DNA from: Tanytarsus gracilentus
Taxonomy: Eukaryota; Arthropoda; Insecta; Diptera; Chironomidae
Direction: 5' to 3'
Assembly (NCBI GenBank): GCA_038502055.1
Contig: JAXRKN010000042.1
Location: 4,030,001 to 4,094,000, forward strand
DNA: 64,000 nt
Shown here one piece after another: positions 1 through 18,800 of the stretch (within the stretch, counting starts at the first letter, position 1; each line of letters starts with the position of its first letter). The notes beneath the pieces were generated by a model, which saw nothing but the letters and a program-made list of their open reading frames with translations, did no database searches and had not been told where the DNA came from. Position numbers and translations under genes: made by a program.

Positions 1-6075
<6,075 letters not shown>

Positions 6076-6768
6076 TCAGCAGCAATGTCCATCAGCTGAA
6101 ATTAAATTTAAAAATATCAATTTAAAGTAAAAATTAAGACTATTGGAATTACCTCGTGTTGCATGATTGTGGTGACGGGAAGACTCAATTGCTGGTACAA
6201 TATTGTCTGGTTTTTCAATTTTCTTTGCTAATTCACCTAGATCTCTACGCATCGAGTACGCATCCTCTCCGTCAGCATAATATTTCGGTTCAATCTCCAA
6301 AATTTTAAAACCAAGCGAGTTTGTGTAGAGATTAAGTGCAGCACGGTTGCTCTTTCGAACATGTAAGCTCACATATTGGGCGTCGAAGCATTCCACCATT
6401 GCAAAAGATGCTTGATTCATGAGCTTTTGAGCGAGACCCAAACGTCTAAATGGTCTTTTCACTGCAAGCGAAGTTATATGACCGTGCTTGCTTTCCTCTC
6501 CTGGTTCAGGCTCTTCCATTTTTGCTAGTACGTATCCCACAATGTTGCCCTTATCATCTTCAGCAACGTACGATAGTTGAGGCCTACGAAATGCCGCATA
6601 AATTATTATTCAAATTTATTACCATGAATGCACCACACTTCAGAACTTAACTCACCATGTAAGTCCGTGATAGAAATAGTATTTCATTTGATAGTTTTCT
6701 GGCAGACAAAGCAAATTGCAATGTTGCATATTCATCAAATCTTGAGGTTTTGCGCAGCGTATGTTCAT
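6076..6768 (-). CDS. NAA10: N-alpha-acetyltransferase 10 (NatA catalytic subunit)
   Basis: Catalytic subunit of the NatA complex. With NAA15 on the ribosome it moves acetyl from acetyl-CoA to nascent N-termini exposed after Met removal. Three exons are read on the minus strand: 6768-6656, 6583-6153 and 6095-6076, giving 187 aa. The start MNIRCAKPQDLMNMQHCNLL is the conserved NAA10 N-terminus. The phases join to read HGLTW-PQLSYVAED across intron 1 (72 bp). The GNAT acetyl-CoA loop appears as FRRLGLAQKLM, followed by YVSLHVRKSNRAALNLY and KYYADGEDAY, all NAA10 hallmarks. Intron 2 is 57 bp, in frame and without a stop, so retention would add 19 residues. Splicing gives a His-rich tail ending DGHCC, which resembles dipteran homologues. 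The ATG lies 21 nt after the stop of a SMIM13-like ORF, so both are probably on one mRNA. Identity is certain; the last exon is slightly less so. Confidence 0.96.
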
Positions 6769-6789
6769 GACGGCTTATAGATGTGCTAG

Positions 6790-7060
6790 TTAGTCTCTGC
6801 GGAGTTTTTGTCGGCTCTTGATCTTTGTATCTTCAACCTTTTCTGCTGAATCGTTTAATTGTCCCAAGAGTTCGCGAACAACTTTGAATCGGAGTAGAAA
6901 AAATTTGTATAAAAGATACCAGCCTAGACAAAGAAGGAAGAAGATTATTTTGAGTCGAGAATGTATTTTAATATTTTGTACCTATTAAACAAATCAAAAC
7001 AACAATGAAAATAGATGACAAGAGAGAGAATGCAGCTTTAAGGCCATCAACTAAATTCAT
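6790..7060 (-). CDS. SMIM13-like small integral membrane protein
   Basis: Two exons on the minus strand (7060-6982 and 6923-6790, 58-bp intron, phase 1) encode 70 aa. Residues 9-31 form one hydrophobic helix. After it comes GWYLLYKFFLLRFKVVRELL, which matches the GWY-x4-LF-x2-KF-x2-RELVG signature of vertebrate SMIM13. The tail is short and charged (ends KSRQKLRRD). The family is a single-pass membrane protein of unknown function. The ATG is preceded by an overlapping mini-frame, ATG-AAA-TGA, ending one base into the start codon. The stop is only 21 nt before the NAA10 start on the same strand, and I see no promoter between them. The match rests on a short conserved block, so homology is likely but not proved. 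Confidence 0.8.
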
Positions 7061-7437
7061 TTCATTCTTTTTTTCGCTAGCGACTATAAACTAAAAACTT
7101 AAATTTTAAATTTAAACACTCGACAATGAAATGTAAAAAACTGAAAATATTTGTTCAGTGCGCTTTAAAAAAAATGCAAAATTAGGGTTAGAAAATATTT
7201 ATTACAATTTTTTCCGTGAAATGACACACGAATTGAATTCATTTCATTATTACTATATAAGCCACAAGATGTTCTTGCGATAACCTTTTATTTACCTGCC
7301 TTAAAATTGGTAGTTCTCGTTAAAAGAATAAATCTAGAAATTTTTCGCGAATTCGATTTATTTTTCAAAAAAAACAACACTGAGCAAAAATTTTCAAAAA
7401 AATCACTTTTTAATTTGTTTTTGTTTTAAATTTTATT

Positions 7438-8034
7438 TTACTCATCGTCGTCTTCTTCTAATTCTAAATGCGATAGCTTAAGCTGTGACTTTAACATTAA
7501 TTTATCTCCACTGACCCTTTTCTTTTCGGTTTTTGCATTTTTTTTCTCGCCAATTACATACTCGCGCATTATGAATTTATTTCCTTGAACTCGCTTCTCA
7601 TTTTTTACAGCATCGCTTTTCAACTTAAGTTTTGTTGAATTTTTAAAGATAACTTTTTGCTCCTCCGACGATGAAGCTTGCTCAATTTTTGATTTACGAT
7701 CCTCGATTTCTCTCAAGAAATTAAAGGCTGCCTGTTTGTTGCTACTATAACTGAGGTCATCAACATCCGAAAGAGTATATTTTGTGTATTTTTCAGGATT
7801 TTTTTCATGTCCAGGTCGAGTGCGAGAGGGTAAGCATCGCGAAAGCGGAAGTGCTGGTCTTTTAAATATACTGTTTTTGTTTTTGTATTTGTCGATTCTG
7901 CTATTTTTTCTTTGATTTGGTTCCTTGACAAAATCTTCGTGATATTGTGTTGCTCGGGTTGGTGTCCTATTAAGGGTCTTTTCTGCGGCTTCTAACGCTG
8001 CATCTAATGCTTTTTTCTTGTCAAATTCTGACAT
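7438..8034 (-). CDS. TSSC4-like U5 snRNP assembly factor
   Basis: An intronless frame gives 198 aa from the start MSEFDKKKALDAALEAAEKT. An upstream in-frame ATG at 8241 exists, but using it would run antisense through the first exon of NOC4, so the MSEF start is preferred. The protein is highly charged and mostly disordered-looking. Its one conserved block, near residues 80-120, is NPEKYTKYTLSDVDDLS followed by SNKQAAFNFLREIE. This resembles the C-terminal NPE-x-WTKYSLEDV...SN..AA..FL signature of TSSC4, a chaperone-like factor for U5 and tri-snRNP assembly in the nucleus. The C-terminus is acidic (ELEEDDDE). It is divergent from NOC4 with 159 bp between the two start codons. An AATAAA overlaps the stop region on the minus strand. 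The family call is from memory of that motif only. Confidence 0.7.
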   Translation of the reverse strand: MSEFDKKKALDAALEAAEKTLNRTPTRATQYHEDFVKEPNQRKNSRIDKYKNKNSIFKRPALPLSRCLPSRTRPGHEKNPEKYTKYTLSDVDDLSYSSNKQAAFNFLREIEDRKSKIEQASSSEEQKVIFKNSTKLKLKSDAVKNEKRVQGNKFIMREYVIGEKKNAKTEKKRVSGDKLMLKSQLKLSHLELEEDDDE

Positions 8035-8193
8035 TTTAATTTTACTTTTGTCAAATTTTATTTTTAATTTGTGTCTTGGATGTAAATTATGTTTGCTATA
8101 TTCGAGTGACGTCTCTGTGTCTTGGATAAATAATTTGACGTCACTTGTAAAGCTATCACAATTTCCACATTTTTCAATTCTTAAGAATAAAAA
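8035..8193. promoter_or_regulatory. Divergent TSSC4-like/NOC4 promoter with CRE sites
   Basis: The 159 bp between the two divergent ATGs has no TATA box but holds a perfect palindromic CRE, TGACGTCA, at 8136-8143. A second site, TGACGTCT, lies at 8107-8114 in the form GTGACGTC. CRE-like pairs are bound by ATF/CREB-type bZIP factors and are common in bidirectional housekeeping promoters. Use in vivo is inferred. Confidence 0.65.
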
Positions 8194-9846
8194 ATGGCTT
8201 TTAAGGCTTCTAAAAGTATATTGCAAGCGAAGGTGAACCATTTTCTCAACAACAAAAACGACACAGAAAGCTTAACGGAAATAATAGAAAGTTTCAAGGT
8301 AAATTTCTGACTTAAAAATCAATCATGATCAATTGTTTACAAAAAAAATTTTAGGATGCTTTACATTGCAACAAAAATTCTCTAATCGTGAATTTGCTGT
8401 CAATTGAAAGGGTTTTTGTTGAGCTTATTAGCAGTGGCACTATGAAAATTCGTGTTATTCCATTAAAACCTTCATCAAATTCTACAGAGATGCTCTACAA
8501 GGAATGGCTTCAGACTAAATATTCAGAAATATTCAAGCTTTGTTTAGATTGCCTCGGCAGCGCAACACATTCTGTAGCTCAGCAAGCTCTCAACACGCTA
8601 ATGAAACTAATTGCAAACGAAGGAAGATTTCCACTAGAAGAATACGAGAACACCCAAGAACAGCAATTCTTTCCAGTGCAGAGTTTAAGCAAAGTCGTCT
8701 CAAAATTACTGCTCAGCCCTAACTTAATGAAACATCAAATTGTGAAATTTTCAGAGTACACGGTCTATGAAGATGTTAACTATTACACATGGAAAATAAT
8801 ATTAAAAGCCATAGTTCCTCAACGGCACAGCGATTTCAATACCATCTTCATTCAGAACTTTTTGGAACTTCTCAATACTCTTATTCCATCTGAGAGTAGC
8901 AATTCTCGAGACGACAATGAAGATGAGAAGAAATTTTTATGCAAAGAAATCAAACTGGATGCACTCGCTAAGCGAAAAAACATTAACAGAGCGTGGAACA
9001 ATATTGTAAAGTGGCAGCATAACGAAGTTACTCAAAGACAAATGTTACTTCTTCTGCTAGAGAAAATACTAGTTTATCTTGATAAACCACAATTACTGGC
9101 CGACTATTTAATGGATTCATTAGACATTGGAGGAAGTGTGGCACTACTTGCACTGCAGCTCATCTTTATTCTAATTCACAAGTACAACATGTCGTATCCA
9201 AACATTTACAAAAAACTCTATGCCATGTTTGAGCCTGAATGCTTTCACATGAAGTTTAAGGCTCGACTCTTTTATCTCGGCGATATCTTTCTATCGTCGA
9301 GCTTTCTCCCAGAGGCGCTTGTCGCGGCTTTCGCAAAGAGATTGGCTCGACTTGCAACACTTTACGCGCCACCACAGGATATCATCATAATTTTGTACTT
9401 TATTGCGAACTTAATTATCCGTCACCCTGGCTTGAAAAGACTTCTCGTCTCCCAGTCAAATCAGGACAGAGAAATGTCCGAGGACATGTATTTGATGGAG
9501 GAGTCGGATCCAAATGCATCGCGTGCACTTGAAAGCTCATTATGGGAAATTCAACTTTTGCGAAATCATATTCTTCCCAATGTCTCTCAATGTGCCAAGC
9601 AAATCGTCACTCAACCTCTTTCACAAGAATATAATTTGGGTGAATACCTAGAGTTGAAAGAAGATGATGTAGGTTTTTAAAAAATGTCCTTTATAATTTT
9701 ACTCAGTAATGTATTTTTAGATTTTTGATCGAGAAATAGCAGCAAGAAGCAAAGAATATGCATTGACATTTGAACGTCCCTTGGCGCAAGCTATCAAAGG
9801 CAATCAACTTCACTCTTCAGCTTTGAATAAATATTGGAAACTGTAA
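8194..9846 (+). CDS. NOC4: Nucleolar complex protein 4 (NOC4)
   Basis: Ribosome biogenesis factor that pairs with NOP14 in 40S subunit maturation and export (CBF/MAK21 domain family). Exons 8194-8298, 8355-9668 and 9721-9846 give 514 aa, close to the human length of about 516. All junctions are GT-AG in phase 0 (introns of 56 and 52 bp). The middle and C-terminal parts carry the family's best conserved stretches: SLDIGGSVALLALQLIFILI, YPNIYKKLYAMFEPECFHMK, LVAAFAKRLARLATLYAPP and SRALESSLWEIQLLRNH. The last exon gives IFDREIAARSKE and ends NKYWKL. The first exon (MAFKASKSILQAKVN) is supported by its ATG, splice phase and the divergent promoter. The gene is intact. No canonical poly(A) signal is obvious directly after the stop; an AATAAA lies inside the last exon near 9824. 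Confidence 0.96.
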
Positions 9847-12800
9847 TTTGTTTAATGAAGAAATACACATTTGTGTGAGTTGCACAATACTTTCACTGTT
9901 TAGAAATTTTTTAGTTATTTATTATTTATTATTTATTACTAAGGATGGGAGTGTTTAGTGTTTCATTTGAGCTTTTGTTTAAATCAAAATTCGATAAAAA
10001 AATTGATTAGTAGGGGTTTGATCACTTTTATTTTTGTTGTTTATAATTTGATAAGTTATATCGACTTCATAAATTCTGAAAAAATTCTATGCTGTAGTCA
10101 GAAAATATTTTATTTCATGCCTAAAATCATCCAAACAAATTTCCCCATTAAATGTGGCCTTCACAGAAAAAATGGTGATTAAAATCTATTTACTTTTATA
10201 GTGTCTTCGGTTTGGTTACTTTTTCTCCATCGGCTTGATCAAGAGAACGAAGAAAGAAATCTTTGAAAAATTCGGAAATTTTTTGTAACACGTCACGTGC
10301 AAATCAAATAAATTAATTAAGAACGAAAAATGTTTCAAACCACAAACCGGGGGTGTTGCCGTGTAACAGATTAATGGCCGAAAAATATTTTTTTGGGATG
10401 TCATGAGAAAAAAGTCTTTTTGAATTTTTTTTTGCATTTTGATTGACGAACAAATATCTAGTAGGAAACCGAAATCCATGAGAAGAACTAACATCAATGC
10501 CAACCGATACCTTGTCTAATCACGAGTTCAAAAAGTGTAGAAAAAATTAGGCAAATTAATTAATTATTTTCGTTTAGTGTCTGTGACTTAAGAAGTCAAC
10601 TTCAATAATTGAAAGCGAGGAAAATGGACTAAAACTAGAGAGTAGACACGGCAATTAGTAATTAAGAGGAAATTTTTGGATGAAATCTATAAATCTGCTA
10701 AAATTTTCAAAAAAATTTCCCGTTGTAAAAAAAGAGAGGGAATTTTTCTAATTTTATCTAAAGTTTACAAAGCATTATTGCTGTTAATTACTATGACTTT
10801 TCACTTAGTCTTCTTTCAAAGAATCTTAATTTAGATTACAAATTTATTCGTTTAGGCATGCTAAAAGTTTTCTGTGTAATTAGCAGGGAAAAATCCATTA
10901 AAAAAATTTTCTTACCAACTTCATCTTCTACGTGATTTATTTCACTAATTTATGAGAAATGATATAAAAATATGCTGGTGATGTCATCTTAATCATGTTC
11001 CTATGTTCCTCTCACGGCTCATTGTAAAGGTATACAGGGAAACGAGTGGTGGTAAGTACATAAAAGCTGTTAATATCAGTTAATCAACATTTATGACGAT
11101 TTCGTGCACGTTGATGACGACGGTACAAAACATTGTGATATGTCCCAATGAAATTTGAGGTTGATGTGTTTTTGAAAGGAAAGAGCATCACAAGATTTCG
11201 TTGATTAATGTGCTAAAAAATAACTTATGGCTCTGTTCATCCGATTTCATTTTTGAAAACAAGTAATATAAGAATGGTGAACATACATGATAAATTTAAC
11301 TCAATTAACAACACGCGGAGGAGTTTTTCACGTTGTACGTTCATGATTTATTGTAAAAAATCATTAATTAAGAAAAACCGCAAAATTGCCCCCTTCTACA
11401 ATGAAATTCATTTTTTTTGATTGCTGCACGTTAAAAAAGGAAGAGGAGGAAATTTTTGGGGCCTTGTCGTTGAAGATATTTTTTGAAGACGTTGCAAATA
11501 ACAGTTAAAATGATTATTCATGCGAAGAAGCAAAATAGACGTGCAATGACTTTTGGAATTACCGAAGCGTGTATGTATGTATGTATGTTAATTAATATTT
11601 TGGTAACGTCTTTTGTGGCTGAAAATAATGAAAAAATGTGAAAAATTAAGCGTTGTACGCGCAAAATTGGAGGAAGTTGAAGCGTTTAACCCTTTTCTTT
11701 TTTTCTTCACCCACCCTCGATGCTTACAACCACAGTTTTTTTAGCTTTTGAGCAGATCACATATAAAAATTCATCTAATTCCATTTTCATGCTGCCAGAA
11801 ACTTTTTTAACGATGGAAAAATTTCTCTCATCCTTTGTGTAGCGTATATATGTAAAATGTACACTAAAAAAATGTATGTACAGAAATTTTTCTGGAAGAA
11901 TTCATTAGCATTCATTTGTAATAAATATGCACGGTGGAATCTCTTTGAGTATTATTAAAGCACATGTGAGCGAAAGGATAAGTTGAAAAAACATTATAAG
12001 TTTAAGTGCATAGAGAAGGCGCAATTTAAATAAAATAATTTTTATTGTTTTAAAATATTTTTAAAATTTGCGGACAAAGTGAAGAACGTTTATCAGTAAA
12101 ATAACAGCATGCTTTCAATGTGGAAAGTGTTAAAGGGTTTAGAGAGAAAATACGAAAATATTATGAATAATTTTATGATAATGCGTTTAAAATGTTGATT
12201 TTACTCACATCATATCAAAGGGAACTTGGGGGTGAGTTTGAATTTATCATAAAAATAATGCTTCGCTTTTTCTCGCTTTCAAAAATTTTAATGATTTTTT
12301 CTGACTCCGAGATTCATTCAAAATTTTTATTATCACGCTATAGTGAAACGCCTTTCGCTTCAGCCAAAATGTCTCCGAGTTAATAACTTTAATTAACATT
12401 CCAAGTGCTGCTGCTTCTACCTCAACAAGAGAGTAGCAAAAAAAAATCGGAAATTACCTCTTAAGTTCATTCTCATCAAAGATTTTCAACATTTGATAGC
12501 GATAGCTGAAAAGAGGAAAATTTGCATAAAATTTGCTCCACGCAGCAAAAAACTTCTAATCTGTAGAGCAGAAGGCAATAAAAGTATCGCAGTTAAAGAA
12601 GTGAGAGTCAATTTATATTTTAATCACAAGATTATTTACACCGCACCACCTCTCGACATCTTCGGCATCGCTGGTCTCTCTCTCTATCTCTCTAATATAA
12701 CTTCTTTCGATTTGCAAGTTTTACTAATTACACTTTCATTCCTTTCTTTATTAGCTACAGTTTCAAATATTTTTCGCGTTTTGAATAATAAACTTATATA

Positions 12801-15800
12801 ATATATAAATAACTCGCAGCAAAAGTAAAATTTGTTTCATCGAATGAAAAATGTATTTAAAATTAAATTTTACGAATTAAATGTTGTCCATTAATTCACT
12901 CCTCGAATCGCTCATTTTTCCATTTTAAACATTTTGCACAGCAATGAAAGTTGAAGTGTGATACAATTACGTGATGTAATTAAAGTCTTGACTGTATAAC
13001 AATCGTTTGACGTTGACAATAAATAATTAAAAATAATTTTCTGCCAAAGTGCTCTGTTGTCGGCAACAGAGTTAAATTATATACTTTTCTCCAATGCTAT
13101 TGCCACATTTTCAATTGAATTGTGCAATCGACAAAAAAATAATTACGGTGCAATATGAAAACCTTCTCAAAATATACTTGTGAATGTTTCTAATGTGGCA
13201 TTATTTTCGAGAGGAAAAAATGTCGCGCAAGGATTTTGATAAAAAATTAATTTGTGCGTGATTATAAAGTATAAAACAAGAATTTTCCCTCTGTTTGCAA
13301 CACTATATATACTAAGTTGAACAATTGAAAACACGAATGATACAGAAGATGACAATATGCTCGAACAATAATAAATCTCTATAGTCCTCTTCTTAACAAT
13401 GACTGCATTAGATTGGGTTCTGTGTTGTCTTCGCAACCTTCAAGTGGATTTATAAATCATTTGACAAAAGCATCATATAAATCTGCTAGATACTCTTTAT
13501 GGTTCGTGGCTAACTCTATATATACTCTTTTGTTTGCTACATTTTTCGATTATGTGCAGAGAAAAATTTTTTCTTTGACATTTTTCACAAAGAAACTTAA
13601 TTAAAGATGAGTTTATTGAAAAAAATTCAATAATTTTACTTTTTGCTCACTTTTTGCTGTTTTAAAAGAATAACCACTTTTTGAGTTGACAAATTTGAAA
13701 TCATCTTTGTAGGACATTAAAAAATTAATTTATCAAATTGATGTAATTTTGGCGTGTACAAAATTTTAAATTGGCTATTAACCTGTAATGGTTGAGGAAA
13801 AAGACAATTTCTTCGCATTAACGATGACAAAAATTCATCAAATTAATAGCTTATCGTCATTATAATTATCCATGCGTAAAACCTCACTATAAGGTATAAT
13901 TAATAATTCTTTGTGAATATCCAATAAGGGTGCGTATTGAGAATTAATTGGGGAGCGGCTAAGATACCATAATTAATCAAAAAACAAATGTTTTTTGTCA
14001 TTTGATTATAACCGTGAGTTAAATTGCGAAAAGAGCAGTCATTAAAAGTGTGTGTGTGTGTGTGATGTCCTCTCCGTTTATTTATCGCGCGCGAGCAATA
14101 AAAAAGTTTATATAATAATTCATGAGGAAATCGTAAGTTTTCCATTTATAATTTTTATTGCAATCTCACATAAGGATTTTATTGCTAGATCGGGTCGTTG
14201 ATACTCTTCTTTTGGATTCAACTCTGCACCATCAGACCATTTCATTTTCATTTTTCATACTTGTACAAATAAAAGCCATTAAAAATTTTTCTTTTCCTCT
14301 CCTTTTTCTAAACCCATAATTTTTCCTCTAGTTGTACATGGAGGGAAAGAAGAGAAAATGAACAGAGAAGTACTTAAGAAGCTGGAGAATGATAATAAGA
14401 AAAAATATTTTTTAATCACAACACAATTTTTATAATAATAATGACTTATCACTGTAATTATGGCAGTAAATGTTAATATAATCTTGAAATATGGCAAACA
14501 GTTGGTTCTTTTTACTGTTCTTTTTTCTCACTTTTCGCACTGAAATGTGTCCCATTCAAAAGTCCTCTTCGAGAAATAAAAAAAAATGTTAAGCAAAAAT
14601 GAAAAGAAAATAATTAATCCTTTATTTCTCTAGGCTTTATTTACCTGATGAGTTGGACCTCGAGCAAAACCATAATAATAAAAGAAAACTCCACAAATTA
14701 TCCAAATATGATTTCAAGACAAACGTATATATACGGCATTTGTTTTCTGGTAAGATGTAAAAAAATTTCATCTAACTTTGGTGACGTTTCAATTTACATT
14801 CAGGTTACACAATTTTTTATAAAATTCAATATGCATGCATTGCACAGCAGTAGTAAAAAATTATGTCATATGCTTGACACATTCGTAGCAATTCAAGCAT
14901 CTAGCTTCATTCAACGTAAAGGCAAAAATTATGATTTTCTTATTTTTTTATTCCGAAAGACTGAAAGAGTGATTTTATTTATTTATCATTTTTTTGAATC
15001 CAAAATTATTTAATTTATTAAAAATTTAGCGCCAGTAGCACTAGGCTCTCTCACTTACCTAAGCCTTTCACACGGGCTAGCGTGGGTTCAACATTTTTGT
15101 TAACCAGTCAAATTTTTATTTGGTCAGTCAATTTCAGTCTCATTGCCAACTCTCAAGCGTCAAGGGAATTTGTTGCAATGCATAAAAAGAAAATCGTAAT
15201 GCAGAAAATTACGCCTCATTCATTTCAACTGGAGCTTTCTTTGTGCTTGAAACTTCAAGTAAAAGGAAGAGAGAAATGACACAATACTAAAAATTGCAGC
15301 AAAGCTAGAAATAATTTGATAGAGAAATTGCATTAAATTAGTTTTTGTGTCATAAATTTTCGTCTTTCCTCCAATTTATTTCTTGGATTTTTCTGCTGTA
15401 CATTGTTCACACAGATATGAAAATTGCGCAATTTAGCTTGTATAGAAATCAAAATGATTTAAAAATTTAAATTAAAGTTAAAAATTGTCTTTTTTCTTTT
15501 TAATGGGTGTTCACATACCCACCGAATTTAAGCAGATAACAGCGCATTTCCCTTTGCATGAAAAATTACGCTCACACTCTTTTAAAATGTATATTTTGAA
15601 AACTTCTTAATTTTATTGCTCCAATTGTTGATCCTCGTCGTGTTTCGATATTTTAATTGCCTTTGTTTTTCTCTCTAGTCCAATTGCAGAGAGCATTTAG
15701 GTTCTCTATTAATGTTTAAATAAAACATTAAAATGCTTAATAGACTTGCGAAGTGAATAAATGTGTATGGCGGTGCTGACTCGCTTCCTAGTTGCAAGAG

Positions 15801-18800
15801 CTGAATGAAAATAGTTGCGGCAGCTTGAGAAATTATTTGCCATTAAAAAGATTAAAATTGAATAAAAAGGTATTTAAATAATTTACAAACAAAAGACGAC
15901 AAAAGAGAAAAGGAAGAGGACACATTCTTGTGAGACATTACCATATTATATAATATTCAAGTGATTTAGGGCCAAAAAGGTAATGGTGTTGTAATATGCC
16001 AGACTTCAATATATATGCTCGAGATCAAATGTCACTTCCTAATTTTCTTTTAACTAAATAATACACCTTATGACACCGGTGACTTATGAATAATGTGAAA
16101 AATATGATAAAAGTTTAAGAGTTTTAATGTCTTTTTGAGGACCCAGAAATCTTGTAACTTTTCTAGTGACAAAAGAAAATATGCTATTACATACTAATTT
16201 AGAAGCAAAAAAACATAATCAATTGATAATAATTAAGTAAATATATTTGGCAAATAAATGAAAACGGTTTAATATGGAGAGCATCTGCATCCTTGCTCGT
16301 ATTTTTCATGGATATAGAAATGTTTATTTAATTATTACAAATGAGATGATTTTGTATCCCTTTTAGGTTATAATGTGTAACCACCCTCTTCGAAACTTTT
16401 GCCTTTTTAATATTGATGCAAAAAAGGAGGCCTCAAAAATAAGTTAAATAAATTTACACACGCAGAGTTCTTTTCGGCATGAGAGTAAATTCAACCTCAT
16501 TTTTATCCATTTTCATACCCTTTTCGAACACATATATCCTTTATAGTAATTGTTAATACTGCGTACATATCCTGAAACGTATTTTTATTATTTGCATACG
16601 TATGAATATATCGAATCCTTTTTTCTTAAAAGTCCAACTGTTTCTGTGGTTAAAAGAATATTTTAACTGCTCCCCCCGAGATCATACCTTGTTTTTTATT
16701 AGCTAAAAATATATACGAAAATTTCTACTCATTCGATGCGAGTTGACTCTGCCTCATTATATTATTCATAAAAAATATCTCGGCAGGAAAGGAAACAAAT
16801 GAAAAAAGGGAATATTATTAAATGCATGAGGTGAAAGCAAATTAATTTTGGTCAGTCAATAATAAAACTTATTTAAACTCTTTCGTTGCCGAATGGAAAG
16901 TTTGATGTATATATTTAATTAATAATCTTCATAAATTTTTTAAATTTTTTTATGTTTCAAAAACGTATTTTACTATCAAAATTTTAAACCTATAACTATT
17001 AAAAATTATTCAAATATAATGTTTCATAAGTTTTGACCGATGAATAATTTTTTTATGGCACACAGCACATACATTTGTACATTTGGTCATTTGCTCCTTC
17101 GGTTATCCATTGAAATAAAATGTGAAATTATTGCGTGAATACTTTTTGTTGAATTTTTTAAAATGAATTATTAATATCTCAAATTTTCATTTTCATTTTG
17201 CTACTGCTGACTATTTAAAAAAATTTGAGACTCAGAGAAGCATTATCTTGCTGTAATTATCAATATGCATGAGCTGTGTGTGGAAAATAAATGAGCGTGA
17301 ATTTTCGTATGCTCTAGACTCGGCTAGATGGCATTAACAAAAGAAATAAATAAATGAATTGCTGTTATTTGCGTCCTTTTTTATCTGTAAAGAATCCTTT
17401 GAGAGGATGTACACATTAATATGCAAAATATATCCACTGTGGTGGAAGTGGCAACGGCCATGTGTTACGAGAGCGAGATTCGCGTTTCCTTTTATCTTGA
17501 GGATGAGTGAAAAGGAAGAGAGAAAATACTAGTGAGTGGGAGAAATGAGCGACTAGCAAGGATTAAAATACAAACGATTAATGGCTTTTTTATACAGCAA
17601 CATCAACAGTCTATCGCTCGAGACTCGTTGAAAGTTCATAAAAAATGCGAGCAACGAAAATGTTTGTTTGTGGTTTTTCTGCTGAGACAAAAAAAATTAC
17701 AATCGACAGGAAGGATTGAACAGATTAAAAACCTTCCACATGATAAAAGAAGACGTTGTTGTCATGCAATGAAGATTTTCAAAAAAATATATATAGTTAA
17801 ATTGATTGAATATGAAATACTAGTTGATGGAATAATTGTACTTAATTCATCATCATCTTAATTCATATATTGTTTAGAACAATAATGAAGTAAAATTCAC
17901 TTTTTATATTTATTTATTTTTCATTTTAAACTATATGCTATAAAAAAAACTTTCGTGAAAGTTGTAATTATTTTAACATAAATAATGATAATTTTTAAAC
18001 GAATTTCCCAGAATATACATTTTTATTCATTTTTCTTAAGCACAAAAACAGATTATTATTTCGTTTTCAGACATTCTAGAGTGAGTGCTAATTAAAAAAT
18101 TCTTAATTGATACTTTATTTGCAAATGAAAATAATTTTCATGCTTCTTTTATACGTGCGGCCTGTTATCTCCATGCTATGTGCCTGCGAAAATTTAATTA
18201 TTCTCGCTTTTTTGCATTGAATAAAAAGGGGTTTATATAGATGCTAAAGATATAAAAATTGAAGAGGGGATTATCTTACCACGGTTGTCGTTTCGTTGCT
18301 TGTCGTTATTGAAGAAAATCAAAAAAATTTATCTGGAAAATACTTTTTTAGAGAGCAGCCTATGTAAATTTTACTCACTCTCTTGTTATTAAAAGAGTTT
18401 ATGACTTAAAAAAGTAAAAGTCGCTCTGCATAAAAATAATTATTCACTGCTTATTGGCACAATTCGTTATCAATATATCAACCCCTTTATTGCCCCAAAT
18501 GATACTCTTAATGTTTATTTACATTCTAAATTAAAATTTTCCTCTTGCCTCTTTTTTCTCCTCCATTTAAGGCACGTGATGATATCTGGTTTAGGCGTTA
18601 GACTGAGGAAGAATTAATGAGTAATTTTGAGCTTCAATTTATAATTATATCACCAATTGTTTTCTTTATATTCTCTTACTTTCTGCAAAGTGTAAAAAAA
18701 GATAGAGGTTCAATGAAAATCGTTTAGCTAGGAAGAGGGTGTTTAAGTCGCTTAATTGCGTGTTAAAGAAAGTTTGTCTTGAACGGTCTTGAACATATTT

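Noticed and set aside
8035..8241. N-terminal extension of the TSSC4-like protein to an ATG at 8241
   Set aside because: It would run through the divergent promoter and antisense to NOC4 exon 1. The MSEF start fits better.
10963..11055. TATA box, short frame MFLSRLIVKVYRETSG and good donor
   Set aside because: The ATG is too close to the predicted start site and no downstream exon was found.
12493..12801. Plus-strand frame of 102 codons with a hydrophobic C-terminus
   Set aside because: Starts with a non-ATG codon and lacks motifs or promoter elements.
15030..15075. GC-rich island with a donor-like GTAAGT on the minus strand and a small hairpin
   Set aside because: Frames around it close at once and the hairpin is weak; no known miRNA seed recognised.
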